NCBI GenBank assembly: GCA_016871335.1
Contig: VFZF01000008.1
Location: forward strand, 62,001 to 126,000
DNA length: 64,000 nt
Source of the DNA: Acidimicrobiia bacterium
Lineage (GTDB): Bacteria > Acidobacteriota > Vicinamibacteria > Vicinamibacterales > SCN-69-37
Direction of reading: 5' to 3'
Below the pieces are notes generated by a model. It did no database searches and was not told where the DNA came from. It saw only the letters and a program-made list of their open reading frames with translations. Both the position numbers and the translations under genes were made by a program. Positions 46,728 to 54,583 of the stretch are shown piece by piece. How positions within the stretch are numbered: the first letter of the stretch is position 1; the number at the start of each line of letters is the position of its first letter.

Positions 46728-49094
46728 ATGTCTGCTGGACTTCGCGTCTGCCTTGCCTGGATCGCCGGAGCGGCCCTTGGCGTTGTCGTCGACGGTGTTC
46801 TGGACGAGGCCATCGGCCTTGGCTTGGCTGCCGTGGCGATCGGCGTCATCTGGCCACGACGTGTGGTGGCGCTGGTCGTTGTCGCTGCCGCGGCGACAGC
46901 GTATGGCGCAGGAGCCCGCATCGCCATGGTGCGACCGGTGCCCGTGGAACTGCTGGGAGCTGAGCCGCAACTCGTCACCGGCGTGCTGTTGTCGGACGCG
47001 GCACTGTCACGCGGTGGAGTGCGGGTCGAACTTCTCATCCAGGGTCGACGGGCGCGGATTACGGTCGGAGGCGGGTTGGGTCCGTCGGCCAGCCAGGCGT
47101 GGACCCGCGGACGCACGCTGAGGGCGCCGGTCCGGCTCCGTCTGCCGGACGTGGTGCGCAATCCCGGATCGCCCGGTGTCGAGTGGCAGCGCCTGACGCA
47201 GCCGTTTGAGCTGCTCGGCACGATCAAGAGCGCCGCGTTGGTCGAGGTCGCGCCTGCGCCGTGGCCTGAAGAGCTGGCTGCGCGGGTACGCCAACACGTC
47301 CGGCGTTCCGCGGAGCGATTTGTCGGGCCCCATGCCGCGACCTCGCAGGCCGTCGTGACGGCGATTCTGATCGGCGACCGCGCCGGACTCGACGAGGCGC
47401 TGGTGCGCAGGCTGCAAGCCGCCGGCACCTTCCATGTGATCGCCATCTCCGGCGGCAATGTGGCCATGCTGACGATGGCGTGTCTGCTTGGCTTCCGGTT
47501 GGTGACACGGTCACAGACGATGCCGCTTGTCAGCACGATGGTCGTCGTCGCTGCGTACGGCGGCGTTGTCGGCGATGAGGCCTCGGTCACCAGAGCGGTG
47601 TTTGCGGCGTTGTGTTACCTCGGGCTGCGTCTGCGCGGCGTGCCGCCGAAGCCCGTGAACCTGCTGGCCGTGGTGGCTGCCGTGTGTGTCGTCTGGTCGC
47701 CTCTGACAGTGCTCGACGTCGGTGCCTGGCTGTCTTTCGGCGCGACGTTCGGACTCATCGTCATCCTGCCTCGCCTGGTGGACCACGTGCGGCGGCACGC
47801 GGCATCGCGACGTGGATGGAGGATGGTCTGGGACTGGCTCGTTGTGGCGTGCCTGGCGACCGTGGCTGCTGAACTCCTGATCATGCCCGTGAGTGCGCAC
47901 GTGTTCGGGCGCGTCACGGTCGCCGGTCTGCTCCTCAACCTCGTGGCGATTCCGGCGATGGGTGTGGTCCAACTTGCCGACATGACGGTGTGTGTGCTGG
48001 CACTCGTGTCCGAGCCTGCTGCCGCCGCCGCCGCGTGGCTGGCGCACCATGCGACGACGGTGTTGCTGGGGTCGTCGGCTGCGCTGGATCTCGCGCCGTG
48101 GTTGTCCTGGCGTGTGCCGGCGTCGAGTCTGGTGTGGACGGGCGCGTACTACGCGGCCCTGATCCTTGCTGTCGTGTGCACTCGGCCTGCCACGCGGCGG
48201 GCCGCCGTGGTGTTGGCCGCGTCCCTGTTGACCGTCATCGTCACGTCCCCATTCGTCACACTGCGACGACCGCCCGGCGGGTGGTTGCGGGTGTCGATCC
48301 TGGACGTCGGCCAGGGTGAGGCTGTGCTGGTGCAGACGCCGAGCCGGCACGCGTTGCTTGTGGATTCCGGCGGCACTCCCGGTGGCTCCTTCGACGTCGG
48401 CGGTCGCGTGACGACACCCGCCGTGTGGGCGTTGGGGGAGCGGGGGATCGACTGGTTGGTCCTGACCCATGGCGACCTCGACCACATCGGGGGCGCTCGC
48501 CGCGTGGTTGAGGACCTCTCTCCGCGCGAAGTCTGGGAAGGCATTCCGGTGGATGCCGACCCGACGCTGCGTGAACTGCGGTCACTCGCGCAGCAGCGCG
48601 CGATCGCGTGGCGACGACTCCACGCTGGTCACGAACTCGAACTCGGCGCGGTGCAGATCGCGGTGCGCCACCCGCAGCCGCCCGACTGGCAACGGGTGCG
48701 CGTGCGGAACGACGATTCGTTGGTGCTGGAGGTCCGGTATGGCGACGTGTCGGTGCTGCTCACCGGCGACGCAGGGCTGGAGTATGAATCACGTCCGCTG
48801 GCCGTCGATCGCACTGGAGCGCCGCCGCGCATTCGGATCCTGAAGGTGGCGCATCACGGGAGCCGCTCGTCAACGAGCGAGCAGTTTCTGGATCGGTACC
48901 GGCCCCACGCCGCCATCATCAGCGCCGGCGCAAGCAACCTCTTCGGGCATCCCGCGCCGGACATCCTGGCCCGGTTGTCCGCCAGGGACATTCGTGTCTT
49001 TCGCACGGATCAACACGGTGCCGTCATTCTGGAGACCGACGGGCGCAGCGTCCGACTTCGATCGATCAGCGGCCGGGTGATGGACGTGTCTTGA
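46728..49094 (+). CDS. comEC: ComEC/Rec2-family DNA uptake channel protein
   Basis: 788 residues from ATG 46728 (GGTGGGGTGGGG purines upstream; an earlier ATG at 46665 is less likely). N-terminal helices and an OB-like DUF4131 region are followed by the competence domain with HVIAISGGNVAMLTM and multiple helices, and a C-terminal metallo-beta-lactamase-type domain with VLDVGQGEAVLVQTP, THGDLDHIGGARRV and LKVAHHGSRSST. ComEC transports single-stranded DNA across the inner membrane. With the pilin and PilT-like gene this suggests natural competence, but no other com genes lie here. Confidence 0.9.
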   Translation: MSAGLRVCLAWIAGAALGVVVDGVLDEAIGLGLAAVAIGVIWPRRVVALVVVAAAATAYGAGARIAMVRPVPVELLGAEPQLVTGVLLSDAALSRGGVRVELLIQGRRARITVGGGLGPSASQAWTRGRTLRAPVRLRLPDVVRNPGSPGVEWQRLTQPFELLGTIKSAALVEVAPAPWPEELAARVRQHVRRSAERFVGPHAATSQAVVTAILIGDRAGLDEALVRRLQAAGTFHVIAISGGNVAMLTMACLLGFRLVTRSQTMPLVSTMVVVAAYGGVVGDEASVTRAVFAALCYLGLRLRGVPPKPVNLLAVVAAVCVVWSPLTVLDVGAWLSFGATFGLIVILPRLVDHVRRHAASRRGWRMVWDWLVVACLATVAAELLIMPVSAHVFGRVTVAGLLLNLVAIPAMGVVQLADMTVCVLALVSEPAAAAAAWLAHHATTVLLGSSAALDLAPWLSWRVPASSLVWTGAYYAALILAVVCTRPATRRAAVVLAASLLTVIVTSPFVTLRRPPGGWLRVSILDVGQGEAVLVQTPSRHALLVDSGGTPGGSFDVGGRVTTPAVWALGERGIDWLVLTHGDLDHIGGARRVVEDLSPREVWEGIPVDADPTLRELRSLAQQRAIAWRRLHAGHELELGAVQIAVRHPQPPDWQRVRVRNDDSLVLEVRYGDVSVLLTGDAGLEYESRPLAVDRTGAPPRIRILKVAHHGSRSSTSEQFLDRYRPHAAIISAGASNLFGHPAPDILARLSARDIRVFRTDQHGAVILETDGRSVRLRSISGRVMDVS

Positions 49095-49107
49095 CTCACA
49101 ACAATGT

Positions 49108-49185
49108 ATGGAGGCCTCCATGTACGTAGGGCCCGCTGGTTTGGGGCGGGCCATCTGTGGCGCGCTCAAACCCAGCGCGCCCTAC
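49108..49185. repeat. Palindrome plus two inverted copies of the 27-bp repeat
   Basis: 49108-49121 (ATGGAGGCCTCCAT) is a perfect 14-bp palindrome. 49126-49152 and 49159-49185 are two copies of the 27-bp repeat in opposite orientation, with arms CCCGC and CGCGC. The block fills the gap between the comEC stop and mazG. Confidence 0.8.
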
Positions 49186-49200
49186 TGCGTGCCTTGACGG

Positions 49201-50046
49201 TCACATCGCTTTGACGCGTTGCCAGGCGGCCTCCATGTCTTCAACCGACGCCGCATGGACCGATGACCCGCGGGCTTCGAGTTCGGCTTCCACCGCGGCA
49301 AACCGCGTTGAAAATTTGTCGTTGGCGGCGCGAAGGGCAGACTCCGGTTCGATGTTGAGCTTCCGCGCGAGGTTGGCGATCGAGAAGAGCAGGTCCCCGA
49401 GCTCTTCGGCCGCCCGTGCGGGACTTTGAGTGACCGCTTCGCGCAACTCGCGTACTTCTTCATCGATCTTGTCGACCACCCCGGCGGTATCCGGCCAGTC
49501 AAATCCCACGGACGCGACGCGTGTGCCGATCTCGTGTGCGCGCAAGAGCGACGGGAGCGACTTGGGGACGCCGGCGAGGACACGTTTCTTTTCGCCACGA
49601 CGGGACTGTTCAGCGGCTTTCAGTTGCTCCCACTGCGTCAGGACTGCCGCCGGTGTTCTTGGTCTGCGGCCTCGACCAGCTCTGGCTTTCGGCAATTTGC
49701 GACCCGACGATGTGAAGACGTGGGGATGGCGCCGGATGAGTTTGTCAGCGATCGCGGTGAGCGCGTCCGCCATGTCCCATCGCCGTTTTTCTGCGGCAAT
49801 TTGCGCGTGAAACACGACCTGGAAGAGCACATCCCCAAGTTCGACCGGCAAGGCCTTGTGATCCTCCCGGTCAAGTGCTTCGAGTGCTTCGTACGTTTCC
49901 TCGAGGAGAAAGGGACGCAGTGTCTTGTGGGTCTGTTTTCGATCCCATGGGCAGCCATCCGGAGATCTGAGGGTGGCCATGATGCGAACGAGTCGCGCCA
50001 TGGCGCGGGCGGCGCGGGCAGCGCGGGTGTGCGTCGAAACGGGCAT
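49201..50046 (-). CDS. mazG: Nucleoside triphosphate pyrophosphohydrolase MazG
   Basis: 281 residues from ATG 50046 (a second in-frame ATG at 50001 gives 267). Two MazG domains: the first with CPWDRKQTHKTLRPFLLEE, the metal-binding ELGDVLFQVVFHAQ and a DMADALTAIADKLIRRHPHVF; the second with VDKIDEEVRELREAV and AEELGDLLFSIANLARKLN. It degrades aberrant or excess NTPs. A poor TACCTT box lies 7 bases before 50046, mildly favouring the longer form. Divergent from the PhnP-like gene by 46 bases. Confidence 0.92.
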   Translation of the reverse strand: MPVSTHTRAARAARAMARLVRIMATLRSPDGCPWDRKQTHKTLRPFLLEETYEALEALDREDHKALPVELGDVLFQVVFHAQIAAEKRRWDMADALTAIADKLIRRHPHVFTSSGRKLPKARAGRGRRPRTPAAVLTQWEQLKAAEQSRRGEKKRVLAGVPKSLPSLLRAHEIGTRVASVGFDWPDTAGVVDKIDEEVRELREAVTQSPARAAEELGDLLFSIANLARKLNIEPESALRAANDKFSTRFAAVEAELEARGSSVHAASVEDMEAAWQRVKAM

Positions 50047-50053
50047 GGCGAAG

Positions 50054-50059
50054 AAGGTA
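50054..50059 (-). promoter_or_regulatory. Weak candidate -10 box of mazG
   Basis: TACCTT on the minus strand followed by 7 bases and ATG 50046. It fits TANNNT but is a poor -10. Confidence 0.25.
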
Positions 50060-50079
50060 ACAGAGTGGAAGAACGCCTG

Positions 50080-50085
50080 TAATCT
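50080..50085 (+). promoter_or_regulatory. Candidate -10 box of the PhnP-like gene, leaderless spacing
   Basis: TAATCT followed by 7 bases and the GTG at 50093. Confidence 0.45.
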
Positions 50086-50092
50086 GGTAGGC

Positions 50093-50860
50093 GTGAACGT
50101 ACTGTTTCTCGGCACCGGCACGTCGCACGGGGTCCCCATGATTGGCTGCTCCTGCATCGTCTGCCGGTCTGACGACCCGCGGGACAACCGGTTGCGTCCG
50201 TCGATCCTGCTCAGGGGCGATGATGGCGTGACGGTGCTGGTGGATACCACGCCGGATCTGCGCCAGCAGTGTCTGCGCCACGAGATCGCCCACGTCGACG
50301 CGGTGGTGTATACCCATGCCCACGCGGACCACATTCTCGGTTTTGACGAACTGCGGCGGTTCAACATCCTGTCGAAGCGGGCGATGCCGGTGTATGGGGA
50401 TCCGGCCACGCTTGACGGACTGCAACGCACGTTCGGGTATGCCTTTGATCCGGACGCTCCCCGTGGCGGCGGGGTGCCGCAGACGACACTGGTGCCGATC
50501 GACGGGCCGTTTGTGATCGGCGCCTTGTCGTTTCGGCCGCTGACGGTGTATCACGGTGGCGCGCCGGTACTGGGCTTTCGCATCGGCCGCTTTGCGTATC
50601 TCACGGACTGCAACCGGGTGCCCGACGAGACCGTGTCGCAACTCGACGATCTTGATGTGCTTGTGCTGGATGCGTTGCGGCATCGGCCCCATCCCACGCA
50701 CTTCTCGCTGAACGAGGCGGTGGAGCTGGCGGGACGGATCGGCGCTGGGCGCACGTACTTCACGCACATGTGTCATGACCTGGGACACGCGGTGACGTGC
50801 GCGGCCCTTCCTGCGGGCATGACGCTCGCATACGATGGATTGCAGTTCGCATGTTCGTAG
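50093..50860 (+). CDS. PhnP-like metallo-beta-lactamase-fold hydrolase
   Basis: 255 residues from a GTG, immediately giving LFLGTGTSHGVPMIGCSC. The metal-binding YTHAHADHILGFDELRRFN segment, the late THMCHDLGHAV and the extra Cys cluster (CSCIVCRS) are as in PhnP and its relatives, which hydrolyse cyclic phosphoribosyl phosphates or similar phosphodiesters. No phn operon surrounds it, so its natural substrate is unknown. Its TAG stop is inside the start of ribF, a 10-base overlap. Confidence 0.85.
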   Translation: MNVLFLGTGTSHGVPMIGCSCIVCRSDDPRDNRLRPSILLRGDDGVTVLVDTTPDLRQQCLRHEIAHVDAVVYTHAHADHILGFDELRRFNILSKRAMPVYGDPATLDGLQRTFGYAFDPDAPRGGGVPQTTLVPIDGPFVIGALSFRPLTVYHGGAPVLGFRIGRFAYLTDCNRVPDETVSQLDDLDVLVLDALRHRPHPTHFSLNEAVELAGRIGAGRTYFTHMCHDLGHAVTCAALPAGMTLAYDGLQFACS

Positions 50861-51783
50861 TCCGGTTCCCCTCCGACGCTCCCCCGCAGTGGCCCCGTCC
50901 TGTCGCCGCCCTCGGCAATTTCGATGGCGTCCATCGCGGGCATCAGAAGATCCTGGAACAGGTGTGTCGGCAGGCCGACCGGTGTGCGGGCACGCCGGTG
51001 GTTGTCACCTTTGATCCCCATCCGCCGCGGGTGGTCAGGCCTGACAAGGCCCCGCCGCTCCTGATGACCCTCGACCAGAAGATTGAAGCCTGCGGCCGGG
51101 CCGGCATTCACGGCATAGTGGTGGTGCAGTTCACGAAGGAGATGGCGCGGTGGGATCCGGAGACGTTTGTCGACACGGTGCTGGTTGAGTGGTTGCGCGT
51201 CACCGAGGTCTGGGTCGGCGCAAACTTTCTGTTCGGCCGGGACCGGATGGGCACGTTCACGCTGCTGAAGGCGCTGGGTGAGGACCGCGGATTTCGCGCA
51301 GAGAAGATCGAGCCGGTGCGTTTCAGGGACTTTGTGGTGTCGAGCACGCGGATCAGGCATCTGCTGACCGAAGGGCGGGTTGAAGAGGCCGGCGATCTGC
51401 TGGGCCATCATTACGCGCTTGACGGGGTGGTGGTGCATGGGGATGGCCGCGGGCGTGAGCTCGGATATCCCACGGCCAATCTCGAGACGCAGAACGAGCA
51501 GCTCCCAACGTACGGCATCTATGCCACGGTGGCGATTATTGACGGCGTTGTGTATCCGGCGGTGACCAGTGTCGGCATCCGGCCCACGATTGGCGACAAC
51601 CGCGTGATGGTGGAAACGTACCTGCTGAATGCCTCTCTGGATCTCTACGGCAAGGCGATGCGGGTCGCGTTTGTGCGTTGGCTCCGTGAGGAGCGGAAGT
51701 TCGAGTCACTGGAGGCGCTGGCGATCCAGATCGGCGACGACTGTCAGGCCGCCCGGCATGTGCTGGCGGATGTGGGGCTGTAA
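50851..51783 (+). CDS. ribF: Bifunctional riboflavin kinase/FAD synthetase
   Basis: 310 residues. The FAD synthetase nucleotidyltransferase domain has AALGNFDGVHRGHQKIL near residue 20 and STRIRHLLTEGRVEEAGDLLG; the flavokinase domain has HGDGRGRELGYPTANLE and GIRPTIGDN. It turns riboflavin into FMN and FAD. The ATG overlaps the previous gene, which sets the start. Confidence 0.95.
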   Translation: MFVVRFPSDAPPQWPRPVAALGNFDGVHRGHQKILEQVCRQADRCAGTPVVVTFDPHPPRVVRPDKAPPLLMTLDQKIEACGRAGIHGIVVVQFTKEMARWDPETFVDTVLVEWLRVTEVWVGANFLFGRDRMGTFTLLKALGEDRGFRAEKIEPVRFRDFVVSSTRIRHLLTEGRVEEAGDLLGHHYALDGVVVHGDGRGRELGYPTANLETQNEQLPTYGIYATVAIIDGVVYPAVTSVGIRPTIGDNRVMVETYLLNASLDLYGKAMRVAFVRWLREERKFESLEALAIQIGDDCQAARHVLADVGL

Positions 51784-51796
51784 CCCGGCTCCGGGG

Positions 51797-51802
51797 TAGA
51801 AT
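51797..51802 (+). promoter_or_regulatory. Candidate -10 box of the 94-residue gene, leaderless spacing
   Basis: TAGAAT followed by 8 bases and the ATG at 51811. Confidence 0.45.
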
Positions 51803-51810
51803 CGTGGGCG

Positions 51811-52095
51811 ATGTTGGATCCGGTGCAGCTGCTTGTCCCGATCGACGCGCGCTTTCGCGCGATCGGCCCTGAATTGGCGGGCAAGTACTGCGCGGCCCAG
51901 GGCGGCTCGGAGGCGGACGTCGCGTCAGTGGCCACGGCCGTCACCGACGCCGTGGAGGCCATGTCGGCGACGGCTAGGGATGTGGACGCGGTCACGATGA
52001 ACTTCCAGACCCCCAGCGGTCAGGTCGAGGTCACGGTGCGATGCGGCGGCCAGTCGGCGGTTGTCACGCGCCGGTTGCCGGCCCCGAAGGGGTAA
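51811..52095 (+). CDS. Small cytoplasmic protein of unknown function, possibly anti-sigma kinase-like fold
   Basis: 94 residues, MLDPVQLLVPIDARFRAIGP with an alternating helix/strand pattern and a C-terminal beta hairpin (GQVEVTVRCGGQSAVVTRRL). The layout (PIDARFRAIGPELAGKYCAA, then VTDAVEAMSATA) is reminiscent of the minimal HATPase fold of RsbW-like anti-sigma factors, but the nucleotide-binding motifs are weak. It has its own promoter-like TAGAAT box and ends 2 bases before cysS, so it likely shares its transcript. I would not assign a function. Confidence 0.6.
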   Translation: MLDPVQLLVPIDARFRAIGPELAGKYCAAQGGSEADVASVATAVTDAVEAMSATARDVDAVTMNFQTPSGQVEVTVRCGGQSAVVTRRLPAPKG

Positions 52096-52097
52096 GC

Positions 52098-53510
52098 GTG
52101 CGCCTGTACAACACTCTCACCAGAACTGAAGAAACATTCGTCCCCGCCGACGGCAAGACCGTGCGGATGTACACGTGCGGCCTGACCGTCTATGCGCGTG
52201 GGCACATCGGCAACTTCCGCACGTTTGTCGCGCTCGACGTCCTGCGTCGCGCACTGCGGCATCAGGAAGGGTACGTGATGCGTCACGTCGTGAACTTCAC
52301 CGACGTGGACGACAAGACGATTACGGCGTCGGCCCAGGCCGGCGTGTCGCTGCGCGAATACACCGACCGGTACATCCAGGCGTTTCATGAAGACTGCGCT
52401 GCGCTTGGTCTTGAGGCCGTGGAGGAGAATCCGCGCGCGACGGACGAGGCCAACCTGCGGGCGATGACCGGGATGATCCAGGCGTTGTCGGATCGCGGCC
52501 ACACCTACGAATCGGACGGGTCGACCTACTTCCGCATTGCGACGATGCCGGATTACGGGAAGCTGGCGCGGCTGGATCACGAGGGTATCCAGGCCGGTGC
52601 GCGTGTGGATGCCGATACCTACACGAAGCAGGATGCGCGCGACTTCGTATTGTGGAAGTCCACCAAACCCGGCGAGCCGACCTGGGACTACGGATGTGGT
52701 CCAGGCAGGCCTGGCTGGCACATCGAGTGCTCGGCGATGGCCCTGCGCCTGCTGGGTGAGGGGCCGATCGATATTCACGGTGGCGGGATCGATCTGATCT
52801 TTCCGCACCACGAAAACGAAATCGCGCAGGCCGAATGCGCGACCGGCCGGCAGTTTGCGCGCTTCTGGGTGCACGTCGAGTTCCTCAACCTCGAGCACGA
52901 GAAGATGTCGAAGTCGCTCGGCAATGTCTACAACATCCAGGACATTCGCGACCGTGGGTTCCGGCCGTCAGCGTTGCGCTACCTGCTGATGTCGGTGCAC
53001 TACCGGAAGCAGCTCACGTTCAGCTTCGACATCCTGACGCAGGCGGACGCGGCCGTGACGCGGCTGACCGACTTTCTGGCGCGTGTCGACACCGTGACCG
53101 GCGGGGACGCCCATCCGCACGTGCTGGCCCGGCTGGAAACCGCGCAACAGGCCTTCCGCGCGCACATCGCGGACGACCTGAACGTGCCTGGCGCGCTCGG
53201 CGTGGTGTTCGAAGTGCTCCGTGAACTCAACGCCGCCATCGATGCCCGCAGCGTGGGTGGGCCGGACGCAGAGGCCATTCGCGCCACGTTCGACGAGTTC
53301 GATCGGGTGCTGGGTGTCATCAGGCTCCGGCGGGCGGAGGATGCCACACCTGCCGCTGATGACGCGGAGATCTCAGCGCTGGTCGAGGAGCGTCGCCTTG
53401 CGCGGATGAACCGGCAGTTTGCCAGGGCCGATCAGATTCGCGTCGACCTCGAGGTCCGAGGCATCATTCTCGAAGACGGTCCCGCCGGGACTCGGTGGAA
53501 GCATAAGTAG
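52098..53510 (+). CDS. cysS: Cysteine--tRNA ligase
   Basis: 470 residues from a GTG. The HIGH motif appears as YARGHIGNFRTFV near residue 30, the zinc Cys with CGLTVY and GWHIECSAMA, HHENEIAQAE, and the KMSKS loop as KMSKSLGNVYNI. The C-terminal helical DALR domain is complete. It charges tRNA-Cys. The stop G (53510) is the first base of an octanucleotide repeat. Confidence 0.96.
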   Translation: MRLYNTLTRTEETFVPADGKTVRMYTCGLTVYARGHIGNFRTFVALDVLRRALRHQEGYVMRHVVNFTDVDDKTITASAQAGVSLREYTDRYIQAFHEDCAALGLEAVEENPRATDEANLRAMTGMIQALSDRGHTYESDGSTYFRIATMPDYGKLARLDHEGIQAGARVDADTYTKQDARDFVLWKSTKPGEPTWDYGCGPGRPGWHIECSAMALRLLGEGPIDIHGGGIDLIFPHHENEIAQAECATGRQFARFWVHVEFLNLEHEKMSKSLGNVYNIQDIRDRGFRPSALRYLLMSVHYRKQLTFSFDILTQADAAVTRLTDFLARVDTVTGGDAHPHVLARLETAQQAFRAHIADDLNVPGALGVVFEVLRELNAAIDARSVGGPDAEAIRATFDEFDRVLGVIRLRRAEDATPAADDAEISALVEERRLARMNRQFARADQIRVDLEVRGIILEDGPAGTRWKHK

Positions 53511-53541
53511 TGCACGGGTGCACTGGTGCGGTTGTGCGTCA
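53510..53541. repeat. Octanucleotide tandem repeat GTGCNNNN, four units
   Basis: GTGCACGG, GTGCACTG, GTGCGGTT, GTGCGTCA, in register with the cysS stop codon. The last unit supplies the TGA stop of the convergent yraN gene. Same family as 15880-15927. Confidence 0.8.
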
Positions 53542-53913
53542 CTCCGCACAAAATGCGCTCTTGATGTGCTGAATGGTGACGCGTTCCGTACCGACACCGT
53601 CAATCGCCACGACATCAAATCGGCACGGTGCCTCGATCCGGTCTGACCACGCCAGGTAGTCCAGCGCCATCGCGGCGATGCGGCGCTGTTTCCACGGCGT
53701 CACGCTCTCGGCCGCCGTGCCGTAGCGGTCCGTCCGTCGCGCCTTCACTTCCACAAACACAATCGTCTCGCCGTCCTGGGCGACGATGTCAATTTCGCCG
53801 TACCGGGTGCGATATCGTCTGGCAAGAATTGCGTACCCCTGGTGCCAGAGTTCCACCGTGGCGAGGTCTTCGCCCAGTTTTCCGGTGTCCTGCCGATTCC
53901 GCAGCGGCCGCAT
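53539..53913 (-). CDS. YraN family endonuclease-like protein
   Basis: 124 residues from ATG 53913. The UPF0102 fold is clear: TGKLGEDLATVELWHQGYAI, then RYRTRYGEIDIVAQDGETIVFVEVKARR with the D-x-E-x-K nuclease-type motif, followed by YGTAAESVTPWKQRRI. YraN-type proteins have a restriction-endonuclease-like core, and their role is not established. A longer open frame upstream is not supported. Its stop lies in the octanucleotide repeat. Confidence 0.85.
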   Translation of the reverse strand: MRPLRNRQDTGKLGEDLATVELWHQGYAILARRYRTRYGEIDIVAQDGETIVFVEVKARRTDRYGTAAESVTPWKQRRIAAMALDYLAWSDRIEAPCRFDVVAIDGVGTERVTIQHIKSAFCAE

Positions 53914-54058
53914 GCCACTGCAGCAGCAAGGTCGGTGCCAGTTCACAAGGCGCGGAGTGTCTTTATTGGGGGGCCAAAGGAGACAATACTGCTGTTCGAG
54001 AAGCAGACCACGCCCAAAGTGTCCCCCAAGAAAAAACCTCCGTGCCTCCCTGTAAAAT
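53914..54058. repeat. Short intergenic region with a CCTCCGTGCCTCC element
   Basis: 145 bases between yraN and yajQ. 54031-54058 (AAAAAACCTCCGTGCCTCCC followed by TGTAAAAT) matches the element at 35241-35276 with an 8-base indel. Nothing else recognisable. Confidence 0.6.
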
Positions 54059-54562
54059 CTATTCTCTGAAGTTCCCGAATTGCAGTTCGATGCCGAAGTC
54101 GCCGCCGCGCAGCAACCGGATGGCATGTTGCAGCTCGTCCTTCGAGCCGGAGGTGACGCGGAGGTGGTCACCCTGGATGGTGACTTGCACCTTCTTCAGC
54201 TTCTGGTCCTTCACGAACTTGATGATGTCGCGGGCCGCGTCCGAGCTGACTCCCTGTTTCAGCTCGACCGTCCGCTTCACCATGCCGCCGCCGATGGGCT
54301 CGAGATCACCCAGTTTCAGGTTCTTGGTCGGGACGCCGCGGCGGTGCAGGCGCGTCTGGACGATTTCCCAGACGGCGTCCATCTTGAAGTTGTCGTCGGC
54401 CACCAGCTCGATCAGGTTTTCCTTGGCCTTTAGCTCGATGGTGGACCTGGAGCCCTTGAAGTCAAAACGCTGGGCCAGCTCCTTTTTGGCCTGATTGATG
54501 GCGTTATCGACCTCCTGGAGGTCAACTTTGGAGGTGATGTCGAAGGAGGGTTGCGAAGCCAT
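54059..54562 (-). CDS. YajQ family cyclic di-GMP-binding protein
   Basis: 167 residues, the usual length. The sequence opens with MASQPSFDITSKVDLQEVDN and carries FDFKGSRSTIEL, NFKMDAVWEIVQTRLHRRG and KLKKVQVTIQGDHLRVTSGSKD, the family hallmark. YajQ-like proteins bind cyclic di-GMP and in some bacteria modulate transcription. No cyclic-di-GMP enzymes occur in the window. TAGGAT lies 6 bases before the ATG. Confidence 0.93.
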   Translation of the reverse strand: MASQPSFDITSKVDLQEVDNAINQAKKELAQRFDFKGSRSTIELKAKENLIELVADDNFKMDAVWEIVQTRLHRRGVPTKNLKLGDLEPIGGGMVKRTVELKQGVSSDAARDIIKFVKDQKLKKVQVTIQGDHLRVTSGSKDELQHAIRLLRGGDFGIELQFGNFRE

Positions 54563-54568
54563 GTCGTG

Positions 54569-54574
54569 ATCCTA
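54569..54574 (-). promoter_or_regulatory. Candidate -10 box of yajQ, leaderless spacing
   Basis: TAGGAT on the minus strand followed by 6 bases and the ATG at 54562. Confidence 0.5.
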
Positions 54575-54583
54575 CCCCGTGCG

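Noticed and set aside
46605-46970. Upstream extension of the VTC-domain frame into the comEC gene
   Set aside because: The extended part is antisense to comEC, has no similarity to VTC proteins, and the MQTETRD start at 46604 fits the family boundary.
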